Of a stretch of 64,000 nucleotides of DNA, positions 32,568 through 43,183 are shown piece by piece. The stretch's first letter is position 1, and every line of letters begins with the position of its first letter. Where the stretch lies: assembly GCA_039090855.1 (NCBI GenBank), contig CM077027.1, positions 105,995,187-106,059,186 on the forward strand, given 5' to 3'. The notes beneath the pieces are model-generated. The model had not been told where the DNA came from and did not search any database. It was given only the letters and a program-made list of their open reading frames with translations. Source of the DNA: Macrothele yani. Its lineage: Eukaryota > Arthropoda > Arachnida > Araneae > Macrothelidae. A program made the position numbers and the translations under genes.

Positions 32568-34738
32568 ATGGCACTTAGTAAAATCAGTGTTTCTGAGCTA
32601 AAGCAATTACATTTTTCAACGTCGCCGCTGGAAGGAAAAATTAAAATGAAAATATTCAGGCTAACACCTAGGCTTAAGCTGATCCAGGTGACAAAATGAA
32701 AAACTTGAGATTTCAAAAGGGAATTCAAACCCGACGTATATGATAAATATCCATGGATCTATGGATGTGAATTAACTAACAGGCTCTTTTGTTTTCACTG
32801 TCACCTTTTTCCAAAAACAAAGTGGTGATTCAAGTTGGGTGAGTTACGGTGTCGCTGATTTATCACATCTAACTCAAAAAATAAATAAACGTCACTGCTC
32901 CCAATTATATTTAAACTCCACATTAGAGTTTAGTTTGCTGGGAAAGGTTGATATTCACCAACAGCTTGACAGTGCATTTCGTTCGAATGTTAAAAAACAC
33001 AATGAGCAAGTAACCAAAAATCGTTATGCTCTTTCCAAAATTATTGACTGTATTCTGTTTTGCGCCGCATTTGAGCTCGCACTTCGAGGACGTGATGAAC
33101 GCGATGATTCATTAAATCCAGGCGTTTTCAGAGGTCTCATAAACTTCTCAGAAGAACTTGATGCATCTCTAAAAGACCATCTCACTAATGCCACTGTTTT
33201 TAAAGGAACATCAAAAGAAATTCAAAACGATTTATTAGACTTTATGCTCATTGTTTGCCAGAACCACATAAAAAATGAAATCTCAAAAGCAAGTTCTGTA
33301 GCAGTGATAGCAGATGAAACTACTGATGTTTCATCCGCTACCCAATTGGTTGTCGTTTTTTGATACATTTTAGGTAACGGACAATTAGTTGAGAGATTCT
33401 GGGAATTCATTAATCCCCCGGACATGATGCAGAATCTATAGCTGGATGTATTTAAGCTAGTCTGGAAAAAGTTGTAGACAAAGCCGAAAAATTTATATCC
33501 CAGAGCTACGACGGTACAAATGTGATGAGTGGTCACCACGCAGGTGTTCAGGCTATCATTAAACGTACCTATAAGAATACACATCTTGTGCATTACTAGG
33601 CACATTAGCTTAATTTGATTGTTCGCCAAGCAACCAGTCAGAATCAAGAAGTTCGAGTATTTTTTTCCAACCTAAGGGGCATTACTAACTTATTCGGTAA
33701 CTCTCCACAGAGGATTGCTATTCTAGAGGAAACTGTTAGAAAAAGGATACCTCATGGTTCAGCCACCAGGTGGAATTTCAAGAGTCGAACCATCAATACA
33801 GTGTATGAATAGAGGGAACAGTTAACTGAATGCATGGAAAAAATAGAGTCATCATCGAAACAAGATGTAACAATAAATCAAGCAGGGGCTATTCGGCGTA
33901 TGTTGGAAGACTCGGTATTTGTGTTTTGGCTTACAGTTTTTCACAATATTATGCCACACGTGGATGTGTTACACAACCAGCTTCAGAAAACACTAACTGA
34001 TGCAGCACTCATTCGAAAGCATGTAAACACTTTCCAGCAGTCAATGGAAAAAGAAATGAAATGAATGGACACAGTGACCATGAAGATATCAGAAACAGAG
34101 TTTCTGATATCTTCATGGTTCCTTTTCTTTGATGTTTCACCAAAGAAAAGGAAAAGAGAAAATATTTACGTAAATAAAACTGTGGCAGCTAAAGAGATAT
34201 GTGATGTTATCACGAATCAAGTAAAAGATAGATTTTCTTTTATAACTCACTACCCTGCTGTTTCTCTCCTCCAAGCTGAAAAATTTCAAGAGTACGAGAA
34301 AAAGTTTCCAAATCAGCTTGTTGAGCAAACTGTAGATGTTTATCCCATGTTACAGAAGGATCGCCTGAAAACTGAACTAGGAGTAATATACAGAAGACCA
34401 GATTTCAGAAATATGAATGGTGTCATTAGTCTTCTACAGTTCGTTACCGAAAATAACGTGCACCCTACGTTCTCGGTGACCTACAAACTGTCGATAATTA
34501 TTTCTACTATTCCAATGACAACTGCTGACGCCAAGAGATGCTTCTCAACTTTAAAACGAGTTAAGGAATTTTTAAGAAGCATCATGAGAGAGGACAGACT
34601 GAGCGCTCTAGCCATGATCTCAATTGAAAAAAAAAAAAAATGATAAATGACATACCTAAATTCAACGAAAATGTTATTGATTTGTTTGCCTCAAAAAGTG
34701 ACAGGCGGATTGACTTAATTTACAAAAATTGCACTTGA
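32568..34738 (+). pseudogene. hAT transposase pseudogene (ZMYM1-like type)
   Basis: Start MALSKISVSELKQLHFS at 32568. After two stops: KYPWIYGCELTNRLFCFHC, a TTF-type zinc-finger remnant. A long open part 32839-33363 contains HNEQVTKNRYALSKIIDCI and VAVIADETTDVSS, matching the DUF4371/RNase H-like part with its acidic DET motif. Shifted pieces at 33615-34064 follow, then 34065-34643 with TTADAKRCFSTLKRVKEFLR (hAT C-terminal dimerisation region), ending DLFASKSDRRIDLIY before TGA 34736-34738. At least four breaks, plus two palindromic insertions at 34078-34153. Confidence 0.92.
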
Positions 34739-34969
34739 GTAATCCACATTCCCTTTGAATGTTTACCTTTGAAGTAAATTGTAAGCACTATTGTAATAAA
34801 ATCTTCCTTTTTACAAAGTCGAATGTTACAGTATTTCTACGTATGAGTGCTTGTTTTTTCCTTTAGTCGCATTGCTTTTTTTTTTACTTGTAGAAACAGA
34901 AATGTATTTTAACCTGTACGTTATGTCCTAACTGAAAATTTAATTTTTACAATTTATGTAGTGTGAACC

Positions 34970-35467
34970 TATAACGAAGTAAATTTCTCCGTCATTTTTA
35001 TCCGCGCCGGGGTTCGAACCCAGGTCCCCTCATTTCGGAATAAGTTGCTCTACCAATTGAGCTACGCAGACATTTTATTCTGATTCCTATCTGCCTTTAT
35101 GTCGTGTGCGTCCTTCTGGCAGGTACGTCACATCTCCTGGTACGTTACATCATCTCCCCCTTATTTTTTTCTTTTCGAAGTGCTGGAGAAGGGATTCTCT
35201 TATTTTTCCTATCTCGCGGTGTGGAAATAACATCACACCATTGGGAGATTGTGAACAGTCGGGTCATCCGGATAGTTCGAGCGCCATTATAACGAAGTAA
35301 ATTTCTCCGTCATTTTTATCCGCGCCGGGGTTCGAACCCGGGTCCCCTCATTCCGGAATAAGTTGCTCTACCAATTGAGCAACGCGGACATTTTATTCTG
35401 ATTCCTATCTGCCTTTATGTCGTGTGCGTCCTTCTGGCAGGTACGTCACATCTCCTGGTACGTTACA
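34970..35467 (-). mobile_element. TRIM-like miniature LTR element with tRNA-like LTRs, copy 1
   Basis: Two 180-bp direct repeats (34970-35149 and 35288-35467) differ at about four positions and flank a 138-bp interior. On the minus strand: LTR starts TGTAACGTACC and ends CTTCGTTATA; one base later comes TGGCGCTCGAACTATCC, a primer-binding-site-like sequence (compare TGGCGCCCGAAC of tRNA-Lys-primed elements); before the second LTR comes AAGGGGGAGATGA, a polypurine tract. AACC flanks both ends (34966-34969, 35468-35471). Each LTR contains a 72-nt tRNA-like block with A box (TAGCTCAATTGG or a variant) and B box (GGTTCGAACCC). No coding capacity. Inserted in the hAT element. Confidence 0.85.
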
Positions 35468-35680
35468 AACCCCCATTTGAATAACCCACAAGCCGCCACT
35501 GCTCTATACGTTTCATGAGTAATTCGTGTATTTAAATTAACGTTAAGAATCTTAGTTTGATCCCACATAACGGTAGCTGCATTTTCCTAGATTTCTCTTG
35601 CAAGTGCAGTTGTTTTTCTGCTTTCTGTAATTTTGTGTTCTGGTTGTAACTGCGTTGTTGTTTTTGTCGTACCAAGATGT

Positions 35681-38600
35681 CATCATCATCATCATTGTCA
35701 ACCATTATCAATCCACTGCTGGACGAAGGTCTCCCCAAGTTTCCTCCACAACGGTCTGTCTTGTGCCAGTCTCCTCCATGTCACTCCCGCATATTTACGA
35801 ATTTCATCCACCCATCTCCCATGTGGTCTTTTTCTGGGTCTTTTCCTGTCCTTTGGAATCCAATCTAAAATTTCGGCTGTCCATCTATGGTCTGTCCTTC
35901 TGGCAGTATGTCCAGCCCATTGCCATTTCAGGGATTTAACTCTGATCATGATGTCTTCCACTCTTGTCATTTTTCGGATCCACGAGTTCCTCTTCTTATC
36001 TCTCCTGGTTATACCAAGCATGCACCTCTCCATGCTTCTTTGAGTTGTCTGCAGCCTTTGCATGTCTCTTTTAGTTAAGGTCCACGTCTCTGCACCATAC
36101 GTAAGCACTGGAAGGATGCATTGATCAAACACTTTTCTTTTAAGACATAATGGCATATTGCTCTTGAAAATTATGCTGTTTCTTCCAAAAGCTCTCCAGG
36201 CAAGTTTTGTACGCCGATTAATTTCTTCATCAATGTGACCCTCACTTGATATCTGCTGTCCAAGATAAACATACGTATCTGTTATCTCCAGTTTTTCTCC
36301 ATCAATCGATAAATCTTCATTTCTTGTAAAAGCATTGAACATCACTTTTGTCTTCTGAAAGTTCATTTTTAATCCCACTTCTTTACTCTTGTCAGCAAGT
36401 TCCTGGATCATACTCTGCAGCTCTGATGGGGTAGTTGCAAAAAATGACTACGTCATCAGCAAAACGAAGGTGGGTTAGATAATCTCCATTAATCTTTATC
36501 CCTTTGTTTTCCCAGTTCAGTGATTGAAAGACATTTTCCAATGTGGCATTAAAGAGCTTCGGAGATATGGTGTCACCTTGTCTCACTCCTTTCCAATTTT
36601 TATGTGTGTTGTATTTTCAAACAGCCGAATCTTTGCACTTGCATTTTCATAGATGTTATTAATAATATTAATGTATGCATCTTCAATACCGCAGGATTTC
36701 AGAGCCGTGGTAACTGCTGATGGTTTCACCGAATCAAAGGCTTTTTCATAATCGATAAAAGCCATGCACAATGGAAGTTCATATTCCCTCGCTCTTTCAA
36801 TTAGTTCTCTCAGTACGTGGATATGATCTATTGTGCTGTAGCCACTCTGAATCCAGCTTGTTCTCTCGGTTGAGCCATGTCCAGTGTTACCTTCAAGCGG
36901 TGTGAAAGAACTTTAGTGAAGATTTTATAAACCACTGATAGGAGGCTGATAGGTCTGTAGTTCCTGAGATCCTCAATGTCACCTTTTTTATGTAGCAGGA
37001 TCATTGTAGCATTGTTCCAATCCTCAGGAATCTTCCCTTCATTAAGGCATCGAGTGAAAATTTGGGCGAGTACTGTTTCAATTTCTCCACTTGCTTCTTG
37101 TATGATGTCTATAGTAATTCCATCTTCTCCTGGAGCTTTCCCCCGCTTCATGTTCTTGATTGCATGTGCAACTTCTGCTGAGAGGACTGGAAGAACTCTG
37201 GTACCTTTCATGATGTCTGGAGTACATGTATCATCCCTTTCATATAATTTGGAGTAGAAATCTTTCACTCTTGTCAAAATTTCACCTCTATTTCTTGTTA
37301 TAGAACCATCTTCTTTTCTCAGAGCCATAATCTGTTTTCTTCCCTTACTGAGATGTCCCTTTGCTATCTTTAGGCTTTGGTTGTTTTCAATTGCTTTCCT
37401 CACTAGTTCACAGTTGAATTTCCTTACGTCTTCAGTGATACTTTTTCGTGCTGTCTTGCATAGCTCTATATATTCCACTTTGGAAGTCACATCTTCTTTA
37501 GTTGTCCTCATCTCTCTTCTTTTTTGCATCAACATTTTGGTTTTTTCCTGATAATTTGTTTACATGCAACTTGTTCTTAGACCCAGCTAATTTTGTTGCT
37601 GTTTCCATAAGAGCTTTGGTTACTTTTCTGTTAACTTCCGAAATATCCACTTCTTCCGATGTTAGGCCTTCTAAAGCAGAGAATCTGTTCTTCAGTTCCA
37701 ACTTGAAAGTATTATGGTGTTTTTTAAGGTTGGTTATGTCAATACATTTTGTTTGTCTTATGAGCTTGCCACGTTCCAGTTTAGTGTTGAGGTGCATCTT
37801 ACATCTCACCAATCTATGGTCACTACCTGTGTTGAACTTGTTTAGCACACTGCAGTCTTCGATGACGAATTTTTTGTTACACATAATAAAATCAATTTCA
37901 CTTGTCGTCCCAATTGGATGTCTCCATGTCCATTTCCTGTGTGGCTTTTTCTTGAAAAAGGAATTCAAGATGAAAAATCCTTCTGCCTCTGCAAACTCAA
38001 CGAGAGTATTTCCACGCTGGTTTCTGTTGCCGTGACCGAATTTACCTACTGAAGTTTCATTCTGTTGCCGGTGCCCTATTTTTGCATTGAAATCTCCCAT
38101 AATTATCTTCAAGTGCTGCTTACCTTTATTATTTAGATGACGAATTTCCTCATAAAATTCTTCAATTTCTTCTTCAGGATGACTTGTGGTGGGTGCATAC
38201 GTTTGAATAATCTGAGCCTGGTATCTTCTCGATAGTTGGATAACGAGTCGTGCAGCTCTGTCCGAGGAACTTTCAACTTCTACCACTTTATCCTTCAGTT
38301 TCTTGTTTATTATAAATCCAACACCACTAGTTCTGCCAGTATCTGTCCCACGATAATAGAAGAGATGTCCACTTTTCAGTTCAATGAGATCTTCTCCTTT
38401 TCTCCTTACCTCACTCAGCCCGACGATGTCCCACTTGATCCTTTGTAGTTCCTCTTCCAATTCAAGAAGCCTTGAATCAGAAGATAGGGAGCGTGCGTTG
38501 TAGGTAGCCAAGGTCAGCATCAAATGGCAGCCTAGTCCGGTCCTCCGATTCTTAGCACCCTCTGCCTTCATGTCGCACTGGCCGCTGCCTTGGCCAGGTA

Positions 38601-38867
38601 CATTCCAGCTGCCGGAGACTGAGGGCCAAGATTTAAGTTGTAGAGTCATTTTGGAGGTGTTTGGCCATAACTCACCACGCTGGCCAAGCGGGTTGGTGAG
38701 TGTGGGATAGCATTTCCTCTGATCCCGATGGTATAGTTATACCGCTATTTGCGGTCGTCAGAGCCCCTTTAGTGGGAACAGGATGCACCACGAGAAGGCG
38801 GGGTTGACATTTGTCAAGGAGAGGCTGTGATGTTACGCATCACCTGACCTTACATCCCGTACCAAGA
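35681..38867 (-). mobile_element. RTE-like retrotransposon copy 2, full length with target duplication
   Basis: 3187 bp on the minus strand. CGTACCAAGATGT is found at 35668-35680 and again at 38868-38880, a 13-bp target duplication. The 3' end is a GAT run (ATC run on +, 35681 onward); about 220 bp of 5' leader precede the first ATG (38649). It is the only copy here with the true 5' end. Confidence 0.95.
35698..38649 (-). pseudogene. EN+RT polyprotein of RTE copy 2, broken by four 1-base indels
   Basis: Endonuclease plus reverse transcriptase polyprotein of an RTE-type element. Open EN frame 37498-38649 starts MTLQLKSWPSVSGSWNVPG and includes TLATYNARSLSSD, IIMGDFNAKIGH and GSDHRLVRCKM. Then: an extra T near 37540, a lost base near 36850 (GFRSGYS region), a lost base near 36588 (GVRQGD) and an extra A near 36440 (just after FADDVVIF). 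Between these the protein is almost identical to the open copy at 43201-46023. All four are single-base, three in homopolymers, so sequencing error is possible. Confidence 0.92.
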
Positions 38868-39069
38868 TGTATTGTTTCGGAAGTGTCTGGGTCACGGTGT
38901 ATGATAGGTGACTACTCCCCATACAGTTAACAGTTAGAAAAGTCGATCGTTAGTGTCATTACTCGCCAAGAGGCATTCAGGAGTTATGGGCGAATCGTTT
39001 ACCCTAATCATCATAGGAATACATAGTGTTTATGATCATCAGTGTCAACTTTGTATTTATCACAAGTAT

Positions 39070-39944
39070 TCAAAAAGTAGGAACTGTACACCAAATTAAA
39101 CTCAAAATAGTATAACTATATACTAAAAATCCGAAAATTTATTGGCGTAGAATAAATAATCAAAATTTCCAAGCTTTCGCACATCAACCAGATGGCTTTC
39201 TCAAGGAAGGTAGACAGCTAACTCCAAACAGGATAATAGAACGTTTCAACACTTTAAACGCGGTGACTTGACTAGACAATAAATGATAAGGAGCAAACGT
39301 GATATTTCGAAGAAACGAGGTCACTTTGGTTGGGCACGCGGTACAGTGGTAGAAAACTCAGCATTATTTGAAGAACTGATTCCAAATACGTGGCAACTCC
39401 AGAGAAACGCTATCATTGCAAGCCTCGCAGCTGGTCAAGATTTCCAAGGTTTCGGAAATGGCGGTAGATTTGGGTGTGGAGTATGAAGCTAATTTCTTTA
39501 CATCATTCCATATAGGATCGGCGGACTTGAACTTGACTTCTCTTGATAGGGCAGTGGTTATTTTTGCGTCTCTTGTATCCCTTTTATGTTCGCTGATTCA
39601 AATTCCAAACGAACGTTTGGTCATTCCGATGTAGTATCGCCTGGAGCCGTCGGGATATTTTAGTTGGATGGCATAAATGCCTGCCTCATTGAGAAGAGGA
39701 GGCTTATCAATATTTCTCTTAAGCATCGTGTATAAAGATGCCGGAGACCTAATGCCGACACCGAAGTTCATCCTTCTGAGTGCGTTTTTGAGTTGATAGT
39801 TATGTTCGCTGATTCTAATTCAGTTAGCTGTCTACCTTCCTTGAGAAAGCCATCTGGTTGATGTGCGAAAGCTTGGAAATTTTGATTATTTATTCTACGC
39901 CAATAAATTTTCGGATTTTTAGTATATAGTTATACTATTTTGAG
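39070..39944 (-). mobile_element. Penelope-like element, inverted twin with target duplication
   Basis: Arms 39101-39223 and 39822-39944 are perfect 123-bp inverted repeats, each holding GCGAAAGCTTGGAAATTTTG and CCAATAAATTTTCGGATTTT on the coding-tail strand. TATCACAAGTAT flanks the whole unit (39058-39069 and 39945-39956), a 12-bp target duplication. Between the arms is a minus-strand GIY-YIG coding part followed by 3' non-coding sequence. The RT domain is absent. Penelope-like elements are known for 5'-truncated copies with an inverted partial second copy, as here. Confidence 0.88.
39364..39800 (-). pseudogene. Penelope-like GIY-YIG endonuclease fragment
   Basis: The minus strand reads RRMNFGVGIRSPASLYTML, KPPLLNEAGIYAIQLKYPDG, SRRYYIGMTKRSF, then after one TGA (39598-39600) ISEHKRDTRDAKITTALSRE and later SLELPRIWNQFFK before a TAA at 39364-39366. 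GIYAI and YYIG are the two name-giving motifs of GIY-YIG nucleases, and the Arg in KRSF and the SEHK block are the expected next conserved positions. One internal stop; upstream RT missing. It would nick target DNA to prime reverse transcription. Confidence 0.88.
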
Positions 39945-40085
39945 TATCACAAGTATGTTTTATTAATTACATTGTACAGTTGTGTGGTAGTGAAATTTCG
40001 GAAATGTTGAAGTCTCTCTACAGGATTTAAAGCACGCCAACTATTTTTAATTTAGAAGGACACTAAAATTTATAGTGCATCTGTA

Positions 40086-41313
40086 CACTGAAGAGCAATT
40101 GAATTAGAGACACCTGTCTAGTAACGTGTAGCACTACCTTTCGCCCTGATGACGGCGGCGATTCGTCTCGGCATGGACTCGACAAGACACCGGAACCGTT
40201 GGTAAGCCATACGGATCCACGACCGCTGAACAAGCTCCCACAGTTCACGAAGATTTGATGGAGGGGGTCAGAGCCTCGAACATCTGTCTCAATGGTATCC
40301 CAGATGTGCTCGATGGGATTTAGATCAGGTGACCTAGCTGGCCAAAGAAGCAAGGTCACGTCGGTGGAGTGTTCATCCAACCATTCGGATACAATTCGGG
40401 AGCGGTGACACGGTGCATTGTCTTTTTGCATAATAAGGTCCCCAGTGTGATGTTGAAGACGCACAAACGGGAACAACTGGTCGTCCAGGATATTCCGATA
40501 ACGTTGACCTGTGAGGGACGATGTCACACGTACCAGAGGTCCCATTTAAGTCCACGTAAACAGTCCCCAGACGAGAATGCCACACCCACCAGCTTGAAGA
40601 GTACCCTGCTGGTAATAAGGATCCACCGCTTCATGTGGTTTGCGCCGATTCGTATCCTGCCATCCGCATGTACCAACGTGAACCTCGATTCATCAGTCCA
40701 GGCAACATTTTTCCATATGTCTAAGGTCCAGTGGCGATGTTCCCACGCCCATGCTAATCTTTGCACGCTATGGAGTACAGAAGCCATCGGTCAGCAGCGG
40801 TACCCTCGCAGGACGATGGCTTCTGTACTCCATAGCGAGGAGATGGTTCTGGATGGTGTGGCTGCTTACACTTTTTTGTGCACCAGCGTTAAATTGCCGA
40901 GTGATTTCTTGCTCTGAGGTTCGTCTATCCGCTGTTACAATGCCAGCTAGACCACGATGACCCCGCTTATCCTTACGCTGTTGTCCACGGCAGTTGGCAC
41001 TTGCAGGAATGGTTTTACCGTATTTGATATACTCACGGTGCACCCGTGACACAGTGGCTCGTGAAAATCCCAGTGTCTGCACGAATTCCGAGATGGAGTG
41101 ACCCATTCGTCGGGCCTAGGCAATTTGCCCACGATCAAATGCGCTTAGATCCTTTGTCTTACCCATACTGCGTCCTACTCTTACTGATTGCCGTCGTATC
41201 ACTCCTTATATTGTCGGATCGCTGCATACGTCATGTCGTTTCCGTTTACAGGGCCGCCTACAGCGACACATTTGCATAACGCCAGCTTTCTCTAAATCAA
41301 TTGCTCTTCAGTG
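40086..41313 (-). mobile_element. TcA copy 3, 1228 bp
   Basis: Ends CACTGAAGAGCAATTGAATT and inverse at 41313 with TA at 40084-40085 and 41314-41315. Terminal repeats are better preserved than in copy 2. Contains a 24-bp perfect inverted repeat (40766-40789 with 40814-40837) absent from the other copies. Confidence 0.95.
40118..41166 (-). pseudogene. TcA transposase pseudogene (copy 3)
   Basis: N-terminal part 40768-41106 has the helix-turn-helix (MGHSISEFVQTLGFSRATVS) and RQFNAGAQKSVSSHT, then is broken at the palindrome. The next piece (40524-40787) has QRLAWAWEHRHWTLDIW and WTDESRFTLVH (first Asp). The third (40063-40545) has LIMQKDNAPCHRSRIVSEWL (second Asp) and ARSPDLNPIEHIWDTI (Glu), 36 residues apart in one frame. 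A frameshift near 40250 spoils the C-terminus. Confidence 0.92.
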
Positions 41314-42179
41314 TATGTCTAGCTAGGATCAGTTCAATTCTTACGTTTTTGATATGGAGCGAAAGCGTTTTGTATCGAACTAGGAGACTGTTTATTCGAC
41401 ATATAAAGGGCGTGTATCAAATTCTAAAGCTCCAACCGACAAGAAACGATCACTGATTTTTCATTTGATATGAACAGAACTCCGGTAGTGCAACTTGCTT
41501 TCATTACATGTACACGCCGACAGTTTCATATGTATAAGTGCCGGCACGCACGTAACAATACCAATCACGCATGAATAAACATTTCGTTTTTTTTTTCTAA
41601 TGCAAAAAGCTGCTTTACGATGGAAAAAACTAGTAACCTCCGTTTTAAACTTACTGTTCTACATGTGAGAAATTAAATTATCCAGTGGCGTATCTTGGGT
41701 CCGAGACCTGGGCTATCTCCCCCCCAATACTTTTTTTTAATTGTGAAGTTTATTTTTTAATTGTTAAGTAATAGAGGTAAAAAAAAATTCTAAATTTTAG
41801 GTACATGCTATATTGCTAATATGGTACCAAATAATTATGAGGATTAGGATTTGAACACTTCTTTGTACACGAACTCCATTCTTCTTTCCTTTTGCGTGAA
41901 CTTGAGTGTTGCGTTTTCACAAAAATGTCTCTTCCGAGTACTTTTTCATATTTAAAAATCATGCTTTTCCATATTAAAAAACCAGCCAAGTTGCTCGAAC
42001 GTGCGTGTCCTTGTGTGGCTCTAAGATATATCTTGATTCTTTTTAATACGGAAAAACTTTATCACCTAAATATCTTTTCGTACTGCTACGTTATTTTAAA
42101 ACATCACCATACGATGAAAAAGTTCCTAAATTAAACCTTAACGTCCAGACGAAACATTTAAAAAACAGAAGTCAAACTT

Positions 42180-42512
42180 ACGGAAAAAATGCTTTATTCA
42201 AGATGTTTTCTCCAACACATCGTAACATAACATACACCAACAACGCTACGTTCCACAACGCTCTACAACACAACGCTCAACATTAATCGCTCCACAACGC
42301 TCCCTAAGCAACAGTTTACTCGGAGTTTATATCTCTGATTCTTATCTAATAACAGGCATACGTCATGTTCATTCCGCCTCAATTATGTTGCCAACAGTAT
42401 TCATTTGAGAGAAAAGATATCACGTTAAGTGTGAAGTATAACTGAGAGCAAACTCAAGATTTACATAGGGAAAGAAACCAAAAAGGAAAGTTAATTTAGA
42501 ATATACGTCACA
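42180..42512 (-). mobile_element. LTR-like repeat, copy 2 (solo)
   Basis: Minus strand starts TGTGACGTATATTCTAA at 42512, with AATAAAGC 20 bases before the other end at 42180. ACTT at 42176-42179 and 42513-42516 may be a 4-bp target duplication. About 150 bp match the copy ending at 14986. It sits inside the hAT element. No coding region accompanies it, so the retroelement class is unknown. Confidence 0.5.
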
Positions 42513-42626
42513 ACTTCTTTCGGCAGTTGCGTTGTTTGATGATTAGTTTAATACTGATCTGATACTTTGTACACCTCAATAAACACTCTGTCTAATTATT
42601 CAACTTTATGTAACAAACAATGTTTC

Positions 42627-42820
42627 TTACTGATTTGTTTTGCATTCATCAAGGGAATTAAACACCTTCAGTTCATTTTTTAATCGAGCTGTATCAAAAT
42701 TTGAAGCATAGACTTTTTTAAGCTCTGATAGCAGATCTTCAGCGAAGCTTTCACAAAATTTATCAAAACAGTTTGAATCCAACAAAGCCACGAGTTTAAG
42801 ATATAATATTACTGATTTTA
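42627..42820 (-). pseudogene. hAT transposase remnant
   Basis: 64 codons open to a TAA at 42627-42629: SVILYLKLVALLDSNCFDKF, CESFAEDLLSELKKVYASNF, DTARLKNELKVFNSLDE. The pattern with FDTARLKNEL matches the region before the C-terminal dimerisation domain of ZMYM1-like hAT transposases. Too short for certainty, but location inside hAT ends supports it. Confidence 0.6.
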
Positions 42821-43183
42821 ATTCATTGACACTTCACGCAAACTGAAACAACTCTCGCGAAGCACGCGCTGGAAGCATAGAGGGACTGATTTAGTCCGAA
42901 GTCTTCGTTTTTTCGGAGCGAACCTTTGGCCAAAGCAATGGCCACTCACGAGCTCCGTAGCTCATTCATGTTGTCATGGAAACGCTAGCAGGAGATAGTA
43001 TTGAAGCTCTTCGCATCAGAACAGCGAAGTCTCTCGAATACCTACTTGCGTTACGTTGATGCCGTTGATCATCGGACGCCAGACTGATTCTCATAATCGA
43101 AAGAAGCGAATCCTCTCGTGTGTTTTTTTCGCACCGAAAGCATTACATATCTTAATACCGTTGAAAATTGACTTTTATTTGTG

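Larger units (their letters stand above)
32141..35501 (+). mobile_element. hAT transposon with nested small LTR element
   Basis: Terminal inverted repeat CAGTGGCGGCT at 32141 and AGCCGCCACTG ending 35501. Flanking 8-bp duplications CTCTATGC (32133-32140) and CTCTATAC (35502-35509) differ at one base; an 8-bp duplication is the hAT hallmark. The interior has a + strand transposase pseudogene, and a 498-bp LTR element is inserted near the right end (34970-35467). Without it the element is about 2.86 kb. Confidence 0.92.

Noticed and set aside
37502..38035. 177-codon + strand frame (and similar ones at 23748, 43686 and 44473)
   Set aside because: Antisense shadows of the RTE endonuclease region; the same frame appears opposite every RTE copy.
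39840..39870. Hammerhead ribozyme in the Penelope end
   Set aside because: CTGGTTGATGTGCGAAAG resembles the core, but the CTGATGA block and stem II cannot be seen by eye; left as a test, not a claim.
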